25,455 nucleotides of DNA, taken from contig DAOUEU010000070.1 of the NCBI GenBank assembly GCA_034430255.1, positions 1 to 25,455 on the forward strand, read 5' to 3'. Numbering within the stretch: position 1 is the first letter of the stretch; the number at the start of each line of letters is the position of its first letter. A program made the translations under genes and the position numbers. The notes beneath the pieces are model-generated. The model did no database searches and was not told where the DNA came from. It saw only the letters and a program-made list of their open reading frames with translations. This document shows positions 1-6,815 of this stretch, piece by piece. The DNA comes from DATKYK01 sp034430255. Its GTDB lineage: Bacteria > Chloroflexota > Dehalococcoidia > E44-bin15.

Positions 1-24
1 GCTTTGCGAGACGAAAACGGGCTG

Positions 25-441
25 CTACAGCTTCAACTTGCCCTTATAATATGTATCCTTTACGCTTTTCGCCTTGGTTTCCGCCCACGCCTCCAATCCC
101 ATCCTCTTTATCAAGCACAGGTTAAAAACCTTGGTATTATGCGGCACCACCGATGCCATATCCGCATACGGATGGAGATAGTCACAGGGGAAATCGGAGC
201 AGTCGCAGCAAAAATCAACGCCTCTCTTCTCGGTGCATCTATAGACATTGCATGGCTCGGTCATATTGAGGAAGGGTATCGTTCCGTTTTCATTTCGACA
301 CCCTTTGCAGGAGGCTTTTTCCAGTGGACGACCCATATTCTTGGAGATCGCCGCCCTTAGCTCTTCATTCTCCCTTGCCAGATACAGTGGACAGTTAAAG
401 CAGTCCAACCCACAGGGCGCCGTCATCTGTCTATAATCCAT
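25..441 (-). CDS. Cys-rich DUF3795-like protein
   Basis: A 138-residue protein with 12 cysteines. The N-terminus carries CGLDCFNCPLY (C10, C14, C17), followed by a CKGC pair (C45, C48), C64 and C69, and a CCDCSDFPC cluster (C78-C86). This spacing is typical of the DUF3795 family of small soluble proteins, often found in anaerobes and thought to bind metal or an Fe-S cluster. The family has no established biochemical role, so none is assigned. The ATG at 441 is preceded by a good Shine-Dalgarno (AAGGAG). The gene lies about 95 bases downstream of the repaired end of the nuclease gene on the same strand. No signal peptide or membrane segment is visible. Family assignment is fairly sure; function is unknown. 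Confidence 0.75.
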   Translation of the reverse strand: MDYRQMTAPCGLDCFNCPLYLARENEELRAAISKNMGRPLEKASCKGCRNENGTIPFLNMTEPCNVYRCTEKRGVDFCCDCSDFPCDYLHPYADMASVVPHNTKVFNLCLIKRMGLEAWAETKAKSVKDTYYKGKLKL

Positions 442-536
442 AAAATCTCCTTTTCTTTAACCTAATGTTACCTTAACGCCACCGCTCTTTGCGCATTGCG
501 AGGCATTTAGTCCAGGTGCATGCTTTTCCTAGTAAA

Positions 537-638
537 TTAATATGCCTCGATTCTTAAATCAGTACTTGAATAACCGAACAAAGCAAGGAGATCGAAACAA
601 ATTTTGACTATTGAGTTAGCACTAAGGTTCGTTTCCAT
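537..638 (-). pseudogene. Out-of-frame C-terminal tail of the HsdR-N-like gene
   Basis: Reading the minus strand from 638 in the +1 frame gives 33 codons starting METNLSANSIVK, containing LLALFGY, and ending in TAA at 537-539. This matches what I recall as the normal ending of HsdR-N-like proteins with the SLRGRKRPYF domain (ETNLSAN...LLxLFGY). The main frame instead reads YGNEP and stops at 622-624. One extra T in the run at 639-642, or two lost bases, would explain it. It could be a real inactivating or shortening mutation, programmed slippage, or an assembly or sequencing error. Confidence 0.8.
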
Positions 639-1617
639 AAAGATATTTAGTATTACCAAATTTCTCTGGAGACCTCAGCTCATTTTCACTACGGGTGAAA
701 TATGGACGCTTTCTTCCTCTTAGACTTAGGACCTTTCCAAACTCAGTTCCGTGTGCGGCATTGAGGATGTCACACAATCTTACTAACATATCCTTCCACG
801 TACGCGCTTCATATTGTGAGCCTCTAAAGGAGAAAGATGAAATAGATTTGCCTGTATAATTTCCAGGCTTTGATGGCTGGGGTGAAGGACCAACTTTCAT
901 GGGAGTTAGCAGAGTTACTTTTTTTAGCGGGGTAATAGAAATTATCAATTGGCCCTTGTATTCTACTAAGAACTGCTCAATCATCCCACTATCTGCTTTA
1001 TATCCACAGATTTTCTCAGTAGTTTCGTTTATCAATTCTATGAGCAACTCATCAGCTTCAGAGACTACTTTATTCCAAGCCTTTGGGATAGTTTCTCTCA
1101 ATATGTTTTGCTTCTGTTGCCCTTTGTAAATTGCTTCAGCATTTTCAATTGCAGTTCCACTAGCAACATTCTCCCTGGATAGAAAATCCATAAACTTAGA
1201 AACAATGTCTTCTGGTTCTTGCTGGAGAATATCAATTGTGTAAAATTTTCTTTGCATCCAACTTCCTTCGTGCAAAGGAAGGTAAAACCACCAAGTGACA
1301 CCATTTGTTAAGATGGCAAGCTTAACACCTTCCTGAAAAGCGTAGTTCAATAATTGTTCTTGATGGATTTCCAATTCCTCTCCAATCCTCTTCACCTCTA
1401 TGAAAACCCTGCTAACATTACTGATTATTAGGGAATAATCGACCCTTCTTCCTCCTACCGAATATTCAGGAGTTATCTCATCAATATTGAAAGTGTCCCA
1501 GCCAAGTAGAGATAATACCCTTAGGACTACCGCTTGTTTTGTCGCTGCTTCATCAAAGGAGATGATTCTCCTATCTAGATTAAGAGTTCCAACGAAGCTC
1601 AGTAGCTGCTCTTTCAT
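622..1617 (-). CDS. Orphan HsdR-N-like nuclease domain protein, C-terminus frameshifted
   Basis: A 331-residue reading frame. The N-terminal ~150 residues look like the HsdR_N / type I restriction R-subunit N-terminal nuclease fold (PD-(D/E)xK): E51, D60 (GGRRVDYSLII), then E74-V-K76 (VFIEVKR), then a Gln-containing helix (EQLLNY, Q88) and the strand LAILTNG. The middle is probably helical. From about residue 265 there is a small C-terminal domain with VLSLRGRKRPYF, which recurs in stand-alone HsdR-N-like proteins. There is no helicase domain and no HsdM or HsdS gene nearby, so it is not a complete type I system. The frame stops early: the family's usual ending is present one frame over (see 537-638), giving about 359 residues if repaired. 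The ATG at 1617 has an AGAGGTG ribosome site. The role may be defence or DNA repair, but this is not known. Confidence 0.75.
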   Translation of the reverse strand: MKEQLLSFVGTLNLDRRIISFDEAATKQAVVLRVLSLLGWDTFNIDEITPEYSVGGRRVDYSLIISNVSRVFIEVKRIGEELEIHQEQLLNYAFQEGVKLAILTNGVTWWFYLPLHEGSWMQRKFYTIDILQQEPEDIVSKFMDFLSRENVASGTAIENAEAIYKGQQKQNILRETIPKAWNKVVSEADELLIELINETTEKICGYKADSGMIEQFLVEYKGQLIISITPLKKVTLLTPMKVGPSPQPSKPGNYTGKSISSFSFRGSQYEARTWKDMLVRLCDILNAAHGTEFGKVLSLRGRKRPYFTRSENELRSPEKFGNTKYLYGNEP

Positions 1618-1684
1618 CTCGCACCTCTTTCACAATTTGCCTTACATCGCCTGATCTGGGTTATTCTAATTCACCTCACCATTC

Positions 1685-2884
1685 TCACACCCACCTTGTC
1701 CGCTTGCTCCTGCTCTTGCCTGAGCTCCGGATATTAAGGCGTTCATCAGCCAGCGAAAGCTCTACCAGCCCCCAGAAATTCTCCCGGTCGGCGGTGGTGA
1801 CCACAGCCTTCTCATGCGCCTCCATCAGCGCCACCGGGTAGCCATGCCCGCGGCGGCACTGGTCGAGCACCAGGGCGTGAACCAGATCTACCGCCTCCTT
1901 ACTTTCGGCGACCCACTGCGGAAGCTCCACCCTGGCCACTTCCTCGTCCAGCCTGATGTAGAAGAAGTGGATCTGGTGCTCACCGTAGTGCCTCTGCATG
2001 AACCGGGAGCCGCTTACAAATACGGGCGACCTCTCGCCAGGGCCAAGGATAGAGCCGAAAAGGTCGCGGTCCTGGATGCCGGCGACGCCTTCGCACTCCC
2101 TCCCCCTACCCCCGGCGCAGTAGCGGTCGCAGTTGGCGGTATCGTGGGGGCATAGGGCGACCCTCAGGGCGTTTACTACGTCGGCGCTGCGGGGGAAGCT
2201 GATGTAGCTGGCAAGGGCGAGAGGTTTATTCTCGCCATACCGTTTCATCTGGTCGAGGCTCCCCAGATACTGACGATTGAGAAGCTCCTCCCTGACGAAT
2301 CCCTTAGCCTCCTCGAAGTCCCTTCCCGCGAGCCCCCAGAGGATGAGCGAGCCATCGATAAGGGCAAGGGTAGGCCTCTCACCGGGGAGCTCCTGAGCGG
2401 TTCTTACAAGTGCCTGGCACTCCAAAACGCTCCGCTTTACCCCCAAAAGAGCACCCTCGATAAGCTCCTCCCTGCCAGCGCCATCGCAAAGCACCAGGTC
2501 ATCGCCGAAAAAGAGGCTGGCATCGCTTAAAAGCTGGGCATCGGGGGTTTTTCCGTAGTGAAGGATGGCGCTTCCGATATTTATCAGATAGCATCTCACC
2601 GAGCTGTGGCGGTCAACATCTATATGGGAGCCGTCGGTAGCGAGGACGGTTAACTCTGAGGGGCAAGGTGGCACCTCATAACACTGTGCCAGCCCTTCGG
2701 TCAGACCGGCGACCAGCCAGGTGGTCTTGCTGGAGGCGATTTTACACTTAAGGGATGAGACATCGGCAGCTTGAAGGAGCTCGAGGGTACGCTCCAGTCG
2801 TTCCCCCCGCTCTTTTTCCTCCACCCTGAGTTTCGCCGCCAGTCCCTCGATCTGGGCGGCAACCTGGCTGAGGTCCAGGGGCAT
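1685..2884 (-). CDS. nurA: NurA-type nuclease with a Cys cluster
   Basis: A 399-residue NurA-domain protein. NurA is a 5'-3' nuclease that usually works with the HerA translocase in DNA-end resection. Visible motifs are an N-terminal helical/coiled segment (residues 1-50), ATDGSHID with the first catalytic Asp (D84), LIDGSLILW with the second (D177), and the C-terminal GYPVALMEAHEKA with H357, all in NurA order. Between about 245 and 264 are four cysteines (C245, C252, C256, C264) that could hold a metal or Fe-S cluster. The ATG at 2884 follows an AGAGAGG ribosome site. The DUF3467-type gene lies about 100 bases upstream on the same strand. No HerA is in the window, so a partner would have to be elsewhere. 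The tail is basic (SSGKSRSKRTRWV). Family assignment is confident; the resection role is inferred. Confidence 0.85.
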   Translation of the reverse strand: MPLDLSQVAAQIEGLAAKLRVEEKERGERLERTLELLQAADVSSLKCKIASSKTTWLVAGLTEGLAQCYEVPPCPSELTVLATDGSHIDVDRHSSVRCYLINIGSAILHYGKTPDAQLLSDASLFFGDDLVLCDGAGREELIEGALLGVKRSVLECQALVRTAQELPGERPTLALIDGSLILWGLAGRDFEEAKGFVREELLNRQYLGSLDQMKRYGENKPLALASYISFPRSADVVNALRVALCPHDTANCDRYCAGGRGRECEGVAGIQDRDLFGSILGPGERSPVFVSGSRFMQRHYGEHQIHFFYIRLDEEVARVELPQWVAESKEAVDLVHALVLDQCRRGHGYPVALMEAHEKAVVTTADRENFWGLVELSLADERLNIRSSGKSRSKRTRWV

Positions 2885-2987
2885 TTTCGCCTCTCTCGCC
2901 CTTTCTCAGACTATATTTAACGAAATCGCATATCTCCACCTGAGCTGAGGATGCCAAGATAACAAGTCGCACTGGTACGAAAAGTTA

Positions 2988-3305
2988 CTACCCACCAAAC
3001 TCAGGGGGCGATTTCCAAAATGTGTCCCAGTCCTCCAGTCCAACGCTGAGGCTGGAAAGAACCTTTGCGGGAACGGGGTACGAGATCCCCGAATCACGCT
3101 CTATCTTCTTAATGTGGCGGCAGAGCATGAAGGCCACCATCTTGGCATGCTCGTAGCTCATCCGAACCCGGGCCGTCGTCTCGGACACCTTACCAGGGCC
3201 AGGTTCAGCGGGGCTTTTATTGAAGTTAATCACCACCCCATACGGCCCTCCGCTGAGCATAAACTGGTCCGAGTAAACCTCGGGGATCTCTTTTTCTTCA
3301 GGCAT
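2988..3305 (-). CDS. DUF3467-like small protein
   Basis: A 105-residue soluble protein with the DUF3467 pattern: VYSDQFML near the start, a GVVINFN strand, then VRMSYEHAKMVAFMLCRHIKKIERDSG. The family is widespread in bacteria and has no settled function. The ATG at 3305 has a very strong ribosome site (GGAGGAG), but that site can be folded into a hairpin with the start codon (see 3304-3333). It is the first gene of the nearby minus-strand group with the NurA-type nuclease. No signal peptide or transmembrane segment is present. Family call is fairly sure, function unknown. Confidence 0.75.
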   Translation of the reverse strand: MPEEKEIPEVYSDQFMLSGGPYGVVINFNKSPAEPGPGKVSETTARVRMSYEHAKMVAFMLCRHIKKIERDSGISYPVPAKVLSSLSVGLEDWDTFWKSPPEFGG

Positions 3306-3333
3306 ACTCTCCTCCTATCACCATGAGGAGTAT
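3304..3333 (-). promoter_or_regulatory. Hairpin covering the ribosome site of the DUF3467 gene
   Basis: On the minus strand, CTCCTC (3330-3325) can pair with GAGGAG (3314-3309), which is part of the Shine-Dalgarno. ATA (3333-3331) can pair with TAT (3306-3304) after a two-base bulge, reaching into the start codon. The loop is 10 bases. This would hide the ribosome site and could control translation. It is seen in the sequence only; function is inferred. Confidence 0.4.
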
Positions 3334-3412
3334 AGCATAGCGACCTAACGGGGGCAATGCGCCGAATTCGTCCAGTACATCAGCGACACGTAATCGTCCG
3401 CCTGCTTTTACC

Positions 3413-3536
3413 TGTCATTGCGAGAACCCCGACGTGGGCCGAAGCGTCGGCCGGCCTGTCGGCCTCGGGGACATGGTAGTCCCAGTGTTGCTCTTTCGTG
3501 ATACGTGGGGATTGCTACGCTGCGCTCGCAATGACA
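3413..3536. repeat. Interspersed repeat with 12-bp terminal inverted repeats
   Basis: A 124-base element bounded by perfect inverted ends TGTCATTGCGAG (3413-3424) and CTCGCAATGACA (3525-3536). The right arm lies in GGGGATTGCTACGCTGCGCTCGCAATGACA-type sequence, a non-coding repeat motif seen in many bacterial genomes. There is no reading frame and no obvious target duplication. It resembles a MITE or a large REP-like palindrome. Copy number cannot be judged from one window. Confidence 0.6.
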
Positions 3537-3578
3537 AACTAACATGAGTCTCACCAGGCAAGAGTAATAAGGGGGTGT

Positions 3579-3624
3579 CCAGAGGGGGGTTCCCTCTGGC
3601 GGGGGTCTGGGGGTGTCCCCCAGA
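3579..3624. repeat. Tandem G/C-rich double hairpin
   Basis: Two perfect hairpins lie side by side: CCAGAGGG (3579-3586) with CCCTCTGG (3592-3599), loop of 5; and TCTGGGGG (3606-3613) with CCCCCAGA (3617-3624), loop TGT. It is probably a REP-like interspersed palindrome. It is not followed by a T-run, so it is a poor terminator. Confidence 0.5.
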
Positions 3625-3713
3625 AATATCTCTCAGTGAGGGCGGGTGGGTAAAACAGGTTTCTCCCCTCCAGATTCACTGTAAGCAGGTACCCCGGAGA
3701 CCGATGGGCCTGG

Positions 3714-3733
3714 ATTCCCGCCTGCGCGGGAAT
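3714..3733. repeat. Short palindrome ATTCCCGC-N4-GCGGGAAT
   Basis: A perfect 8-bp stem with a 4-base loop, followed by GACAAAG. The motif is like the dispersed ATTCCC...GGGAAT palindromes (dRS3-like) of many genomes. It lies in the non-coding stretch before the deacetylase promoter. Confidence 0.5.
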
Positions 3734-3819
3734 GACAAAGGTGTATGGTCCACTCCAGAAAGGGTCTCTGGAAGTGAGGAGGATGTGTCAATTTTCCATT
3801 CGAACGAGAGCACCCGCAA

Positions 3820-3848
3820 TTGCCTGGAGGAGCAGGGTCTGATATTAT
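3820..3848 (+). promoter_or_regulatory. Likely promoter of the deacetylase gene
   Basis: TTGCCT (3820-3825) and TATTAT (3843-3848) are spaced by 17 bases, matching sigma-70 hexamers at 4 of 6 and 5 of 6 positions. The gene starts at 3924, so the leader would be about 70 bases. Confidence 0.45.
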
Positions 3849-3923
3849 AAATCTGACATTGAAGATGTTTTTAGGCGATTAAACGGCCGCATCGAGAGTG
3901 AAAGGGCGAAAAAAGGAGGGACT

Positions 3924-4958
3924 GTGAGCGCAGGACTAGTATATGACCCTATCTACCTGGAGCACAATACCGGCCCACACCCCGAGAACGCATCACGGCT
4001 GATAAAGACCGTGGAGCACCTGGAGCATACCGGTATGATGGAGCAGCTTTCCCGGATTAGCCCACGCGCCGCCACCGTGGAGGAGCTCTCAACGGTGCAC
4101 GCCCCGGGTTATATCTCCTATGTGGAGACCTTCGCCCAAGGGGGCGGCGGCGCGCTCGACCCCGATACCATAGTCTCACCAGGCTCCTATAACGCAGCGC
4201 TCAAAGCCGCCGGTGGCCTCATAGAGGCAGTTGACGCGGTGATGGCGGGGGAGGTGAAGAGCGCCTTCGCCCTAGTTAGACCCCCGGGGCACCACGCGGT
4301 CCGCTGGGAGGCAATGGGTTTCTGCCTGTTCAACAACATAGCCGTCGCTGCCAGGCATGCTATGGACAAGCACCGCCTGGAGCGTATCCTCATAGCCGAC
4401 TTCGACGTCCATCACGGGAATGGTACACAGGAAGCCTTTTATAGTGACCCCCGTGTCCTGTACTTCTCTACACACCAGTACCCCTTTTACCCCGGAACCG
4501 GTCGTGTCGATGAGACCGGGGAGGGGTCCGGCAAGGGGACCACGGTGAATGTTCCCCTGCCCGGCTGGTGTGGCAATGAGGAATACCTGCGGGTGTATGG
4601 CGAGGTTCTAGCGCCGGCGGCGAGGCGCTTTCGGCCACAGCTCATCCTTAGCTCAGCAGGCTACGACGCCCACTGGAGCGACTGGATATCGCTTATGCAC
4701 CTGAGCACTACCGGCTATGCTAAGATAGTTGGTATACTGAAAGGACTGGCCGATGAGCTCTGCGATGAGCGGCTGGTCCTCACCCTGGAGGGGGGCTATA
4801 ACCTCGATGCGCTGGCCTCATCGATAAGGGCGACACTGGATGTGCTCCTGGGCAACCCCGATATCGTCGATCCCATGGGTGAGCCTCCCGAAGCAAGAGG
4901 GAGACCAGACATTGAGGCACTCATTCAGGCGGTAAAGGGTGTTCACGGACTGAACTAG
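3924..4958 (+). CDS. Histone deacetylase family / AcuC-like deacetylase
   Basis: A 344-residue enzyme of the arginase/deacetylase fold that removes acetyl or related acyl groups from lysine or polyamine-type substrates using zinc. Motifs in order: HPENASRL (19-26), RPPGHHAV with paired His 123-124, DFDVHHGNGT (zinc ligands D161 and H163), STHQYPFYPGTG (182-193), SAGYDAH (zinc ligand D248) and LEGGYN (catalytic Tyr 292). All key residues are present and length is normal for the bacterial class II-like family. The start is GTG at 3924, behind AAAGGAGGG. It is a single plus-strand gene that converges on the CDF transporter; the two coding regions overlap by 4 bases at their stops. The substrate cannot be told from sequence. 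Confidence 0.9.
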   Translation: MSAGLVYDPIYLEHNTGPHPENASRLIKTVEHLEHTGMMEQLSRISPRAATVEELSTVHAPGYISYVETFAQGGGGALDPDTIVSPGSYNAALKAAGGLIEAVDAVMAGEVKSAFALVRPPGHHAVRWEAMGFCLFNNIAVAARHAMDKHRLERILIADFDVHHGNGTQEAFYSDPRVLYFSTHQYPFYPGTGRVDETGEGSGKGTTVNVPLPGWCGNEEYLRVYGEVLAPAARRFRPQLILSSAGYDAHWSDWISLMHLSTTGYAKIVGILKGLADELCDERLVLTLEGGYNLDALASSIRATLDVLLGNPDIVDPMGEPPEARGRPDIEALIQAVKGVHGLN

Positions 4959-5872
4959 GGCCCTGGCATTATCTGGTGCTGTGGGCAGTTATCGGGGCAA
5001 CTGTCACACTCCCTATCGCATGGTTCGACATGGATCACCACGTCTGAATTGGGAAGCTTCGACTTGATTTCCTCCTCCAGGTGGTCACATAGGTTATGTG
5101 CCCTCTCCACGCTGGCATCTCTGGCCATTATCATATGTAGCTCGATGTAGCGCTCGCTTCCCGCCTTTCGGGTGCGCAGGCTGTGGAAGCCCACCAACTC
5201 CCCCATATGCTCTCTCATGGTGGATTCTATCAGCGCCTCCTCATCCTCTGGCAGCCTGACGTCAATGAGGTGAGGAAATGATTTCCTCGTTACGTCATAT
5301 GCCGTTTTTAATATAAACATCACCACAGCGATAGCAATAATGGGGTCGAGAATATTTAGCCCGGTTATGCGCACTGCCACCAGCCCAGCTAAAACCCCTA
5401 GCGCAGTGTAGACATCGGTGGCCAAATTTCGAGCGTTTGCCTCCAGCGCTGCCGAGTCTTCTTTTCTGGCTACCCGGAGCAGGTGGCGGGAGATGATGAT
5501 GTTCACTACTATGCAGACCGCCATCACCGCGATCCCTGCGGTCACATACTCGATGGCCGCTCCCACTATGATTCTGGTTATCGCCTGGTAAAGGATAAAG
5601 GCGGCGGCGGCAAAGATCAGCCCGCCCTGCACCACACCGCTAATGCTCTCCATCTTCCCATGGCCAAAGGGATGCTCCCTATCGGCTGGCTTGGCTGCGA
5701 ATCGCAGGCTGAAGAAGGTTACTAATGAGGCGAAAAGGTCAAGCAGGCTGTCTACAGCCTGAGCAATGATGCTGACGCTCCCGCTAATTATGCCTACTGT
5801 GATCTTAAGCAGGATGAGCGATGCAACGGTACCAATGGAAAGCCCAGCAGCGCTGGTTTTAGTGCTAAACAT
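4955..5872 (-). CDS. Cation diffusion facilitator (CDF) metal transporter with a Cys-rich tail
   Basis: A 305-residue membrane protein with about six transmembrane helices and a cytoplasmic C-terminal domain, expected to export divalent metal in exchange for protons. CDF hallmarks are AQAVDSLLDLF in helix 2 (D41, D45) and HPFGHGKMES after it. In helix 5 the metal site reads NLATD (N149, D153), where the zinc/iron exporter FieF has His, so metal choice may differ from zinc. The tail has C285, C289, C292, C296 and H299 (CDRECDSCPDNCPQH), an extra metal-binding motif not standard for the family. It starts 3 bases after the secF stop, so it is likely co-transcribed with secDF. The metal ion is uncertain. 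Confidence 0.88.
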   Translation of the reverse strand: MFSTKTSAAGLSIGTVASLILLKITVGIISGSVSIIAQAVDSLLDLFASLVTFFSLRFAAKPADREHPFGHGKMESISGVVQGGLIFAAAAFILYQAITRIIVGAAIEYVTAGIAVMAVCIVVNIIISRHLLRVARKEDSAALEANARNLATDVYTALGVLAGLVAVRITGLNILDPIIAIAVVMFILKTAYDVTRKSFPHLIDVRLPEDEEALIESTMREHMGELVGFHSLRTRKAGSERYIELHMIMARDASVERAHNLCDHLEEEIKSKLPNSDVVIHVEPCDRECDSCPDNCPQHQIMPGP

Positions 5873-5875
5873 GCA

Positions 5876-6802
5876 TCACCCCGTAGCGGGTGCGCGCTTG
5901 GGGACCACGCGCCGGAAAAACCGGCCGAAGGTACCTTTTTCCCAGACGACGAGCATCTGGCTGGCAATGCAGATAGAGCTGTAGGTGCCTGAGATTATTC
6001 CGATGAGGAGGACAAGGACGAAGTCGCTGATGGTTGTCCCGCCCAGGAGGAGCAAAGCCAGCAGGACAAACATGGTGGTTATACTGGTATTGAGGGAGCG
6101 CCCCAGCGTTTCCATAATACTGCGGTTGACCGTAGTCTCAAGAGGGCTACCCGGGCTCTTAAGCATATTCTCCCTGATGCGGTCGAAGACCACGATAGTA
6201 TCATTAACGCTGTAGCCAATAACGGTGAGCACACCGGTGATGAACATGGCATCTATCTCTATATCGAAGAGCAACCCCAGCACGGAGAACACCCCCAGCA
6301 CAATCAGCACATCATGGACTAAAGCCACGATGGCACACACGCCGAAGCGGAAAGACCTCATCACCCTTCGAAAGGCCCAGGTAATGTAGAGCAGGATGCC
6401 GATGGCAGCCACGAAAACGGCGATGGTTGCATCACCCTCGATCTCACTGGCGATGCTTCCCGAGACAGCATAGATATCAGTGACGGTGAGCGATCCGAAC
6501 TCCTCGGTCAGGGTCTCCTGTATCACCGACTGGTCTTCTTCTCGGAGCTCCTTGGTCCGGATGATGAAAGCCCCGGCATCATCGCTCCACTGGATGATGG
6601 CGTCATCATAGCCCAACCCCGCCATCGCCGCGCGAAGGTCATCCTGTGCCACCTCCTGTTCGAATTTCACGGTCATCATGGTGCCGCCGGTGAACTCTAC
6701 GCCCCTCTTGATGCCGGCGGTGCTCAGGAAAATGACCCCCACGAGGATGATTACCCCCGAGATGAGGAAAAACCACTTTCTCCTGCCAACAAAATCAATC
6801 AT
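5876..6802 (-). CDS. secF: Protein translocase subunit SecF
   Basis: A 308-residue inner-membrane protein with six expected transmembrane helices. With SecD it uses the proton or ion gradient to help SecYEG finish export. Visible signatures are GVEFTGGT near residues 34-41 after the first helix, and GYSVNDTIVVFDRIREN in the fourth-helix region, the SecF version of the conserved RND-like motif. Length matches the family. The ATG at 6802 lies 13 bases after the secD stop, which supports co-transcription. Nothing is missing. Confidence 0.95.
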   Translation of the reverse strand: MIDFVGRRKWFFLISGVIILVGVIFLSTAGIKRGVEFTGGTMMTVKFEQEVAQDDLRAAMAGLGYDDAIIQWSDDAGAFIIRTKELREEDQSVIQETLTEEFGSLTVTDIYAVSGSIASEIEGDATIAVFVAAIGILLYITWAFRRVMRSFRFGVCAIVALVHDVLIVLGVFSVLGLLFDIEIDAMFITGVLTVIGYSVNDTIVVFDRIRENMLKSPGSPLETTVNRSIMETLGRSLNTSITTMFVLLALLLLGGTTISDFVLVLLIGIISGTYSSICIASQMLVVWEKGTFGRFFRRVVPKRAPATG

Positions 6803-6815
6803 TTAAGCTTCTCTC

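Noticed and set aside
622..3305. Possible complete restriction or defence island
   Set aside because: There is no HsdM, HsdS, methyltransferase, helicase or HerA in the window, so a full system is not supported.
3413..3733. Possible CRISPR array
   Set aside because: The palindromes differ from each other and there are no regular direct repeats or spacers.
3575..3850. Plus-strand open frame of 91 codons
   Set aside because: It runs through the palindromic repeats, has repeat-driven composition and no family likeness.
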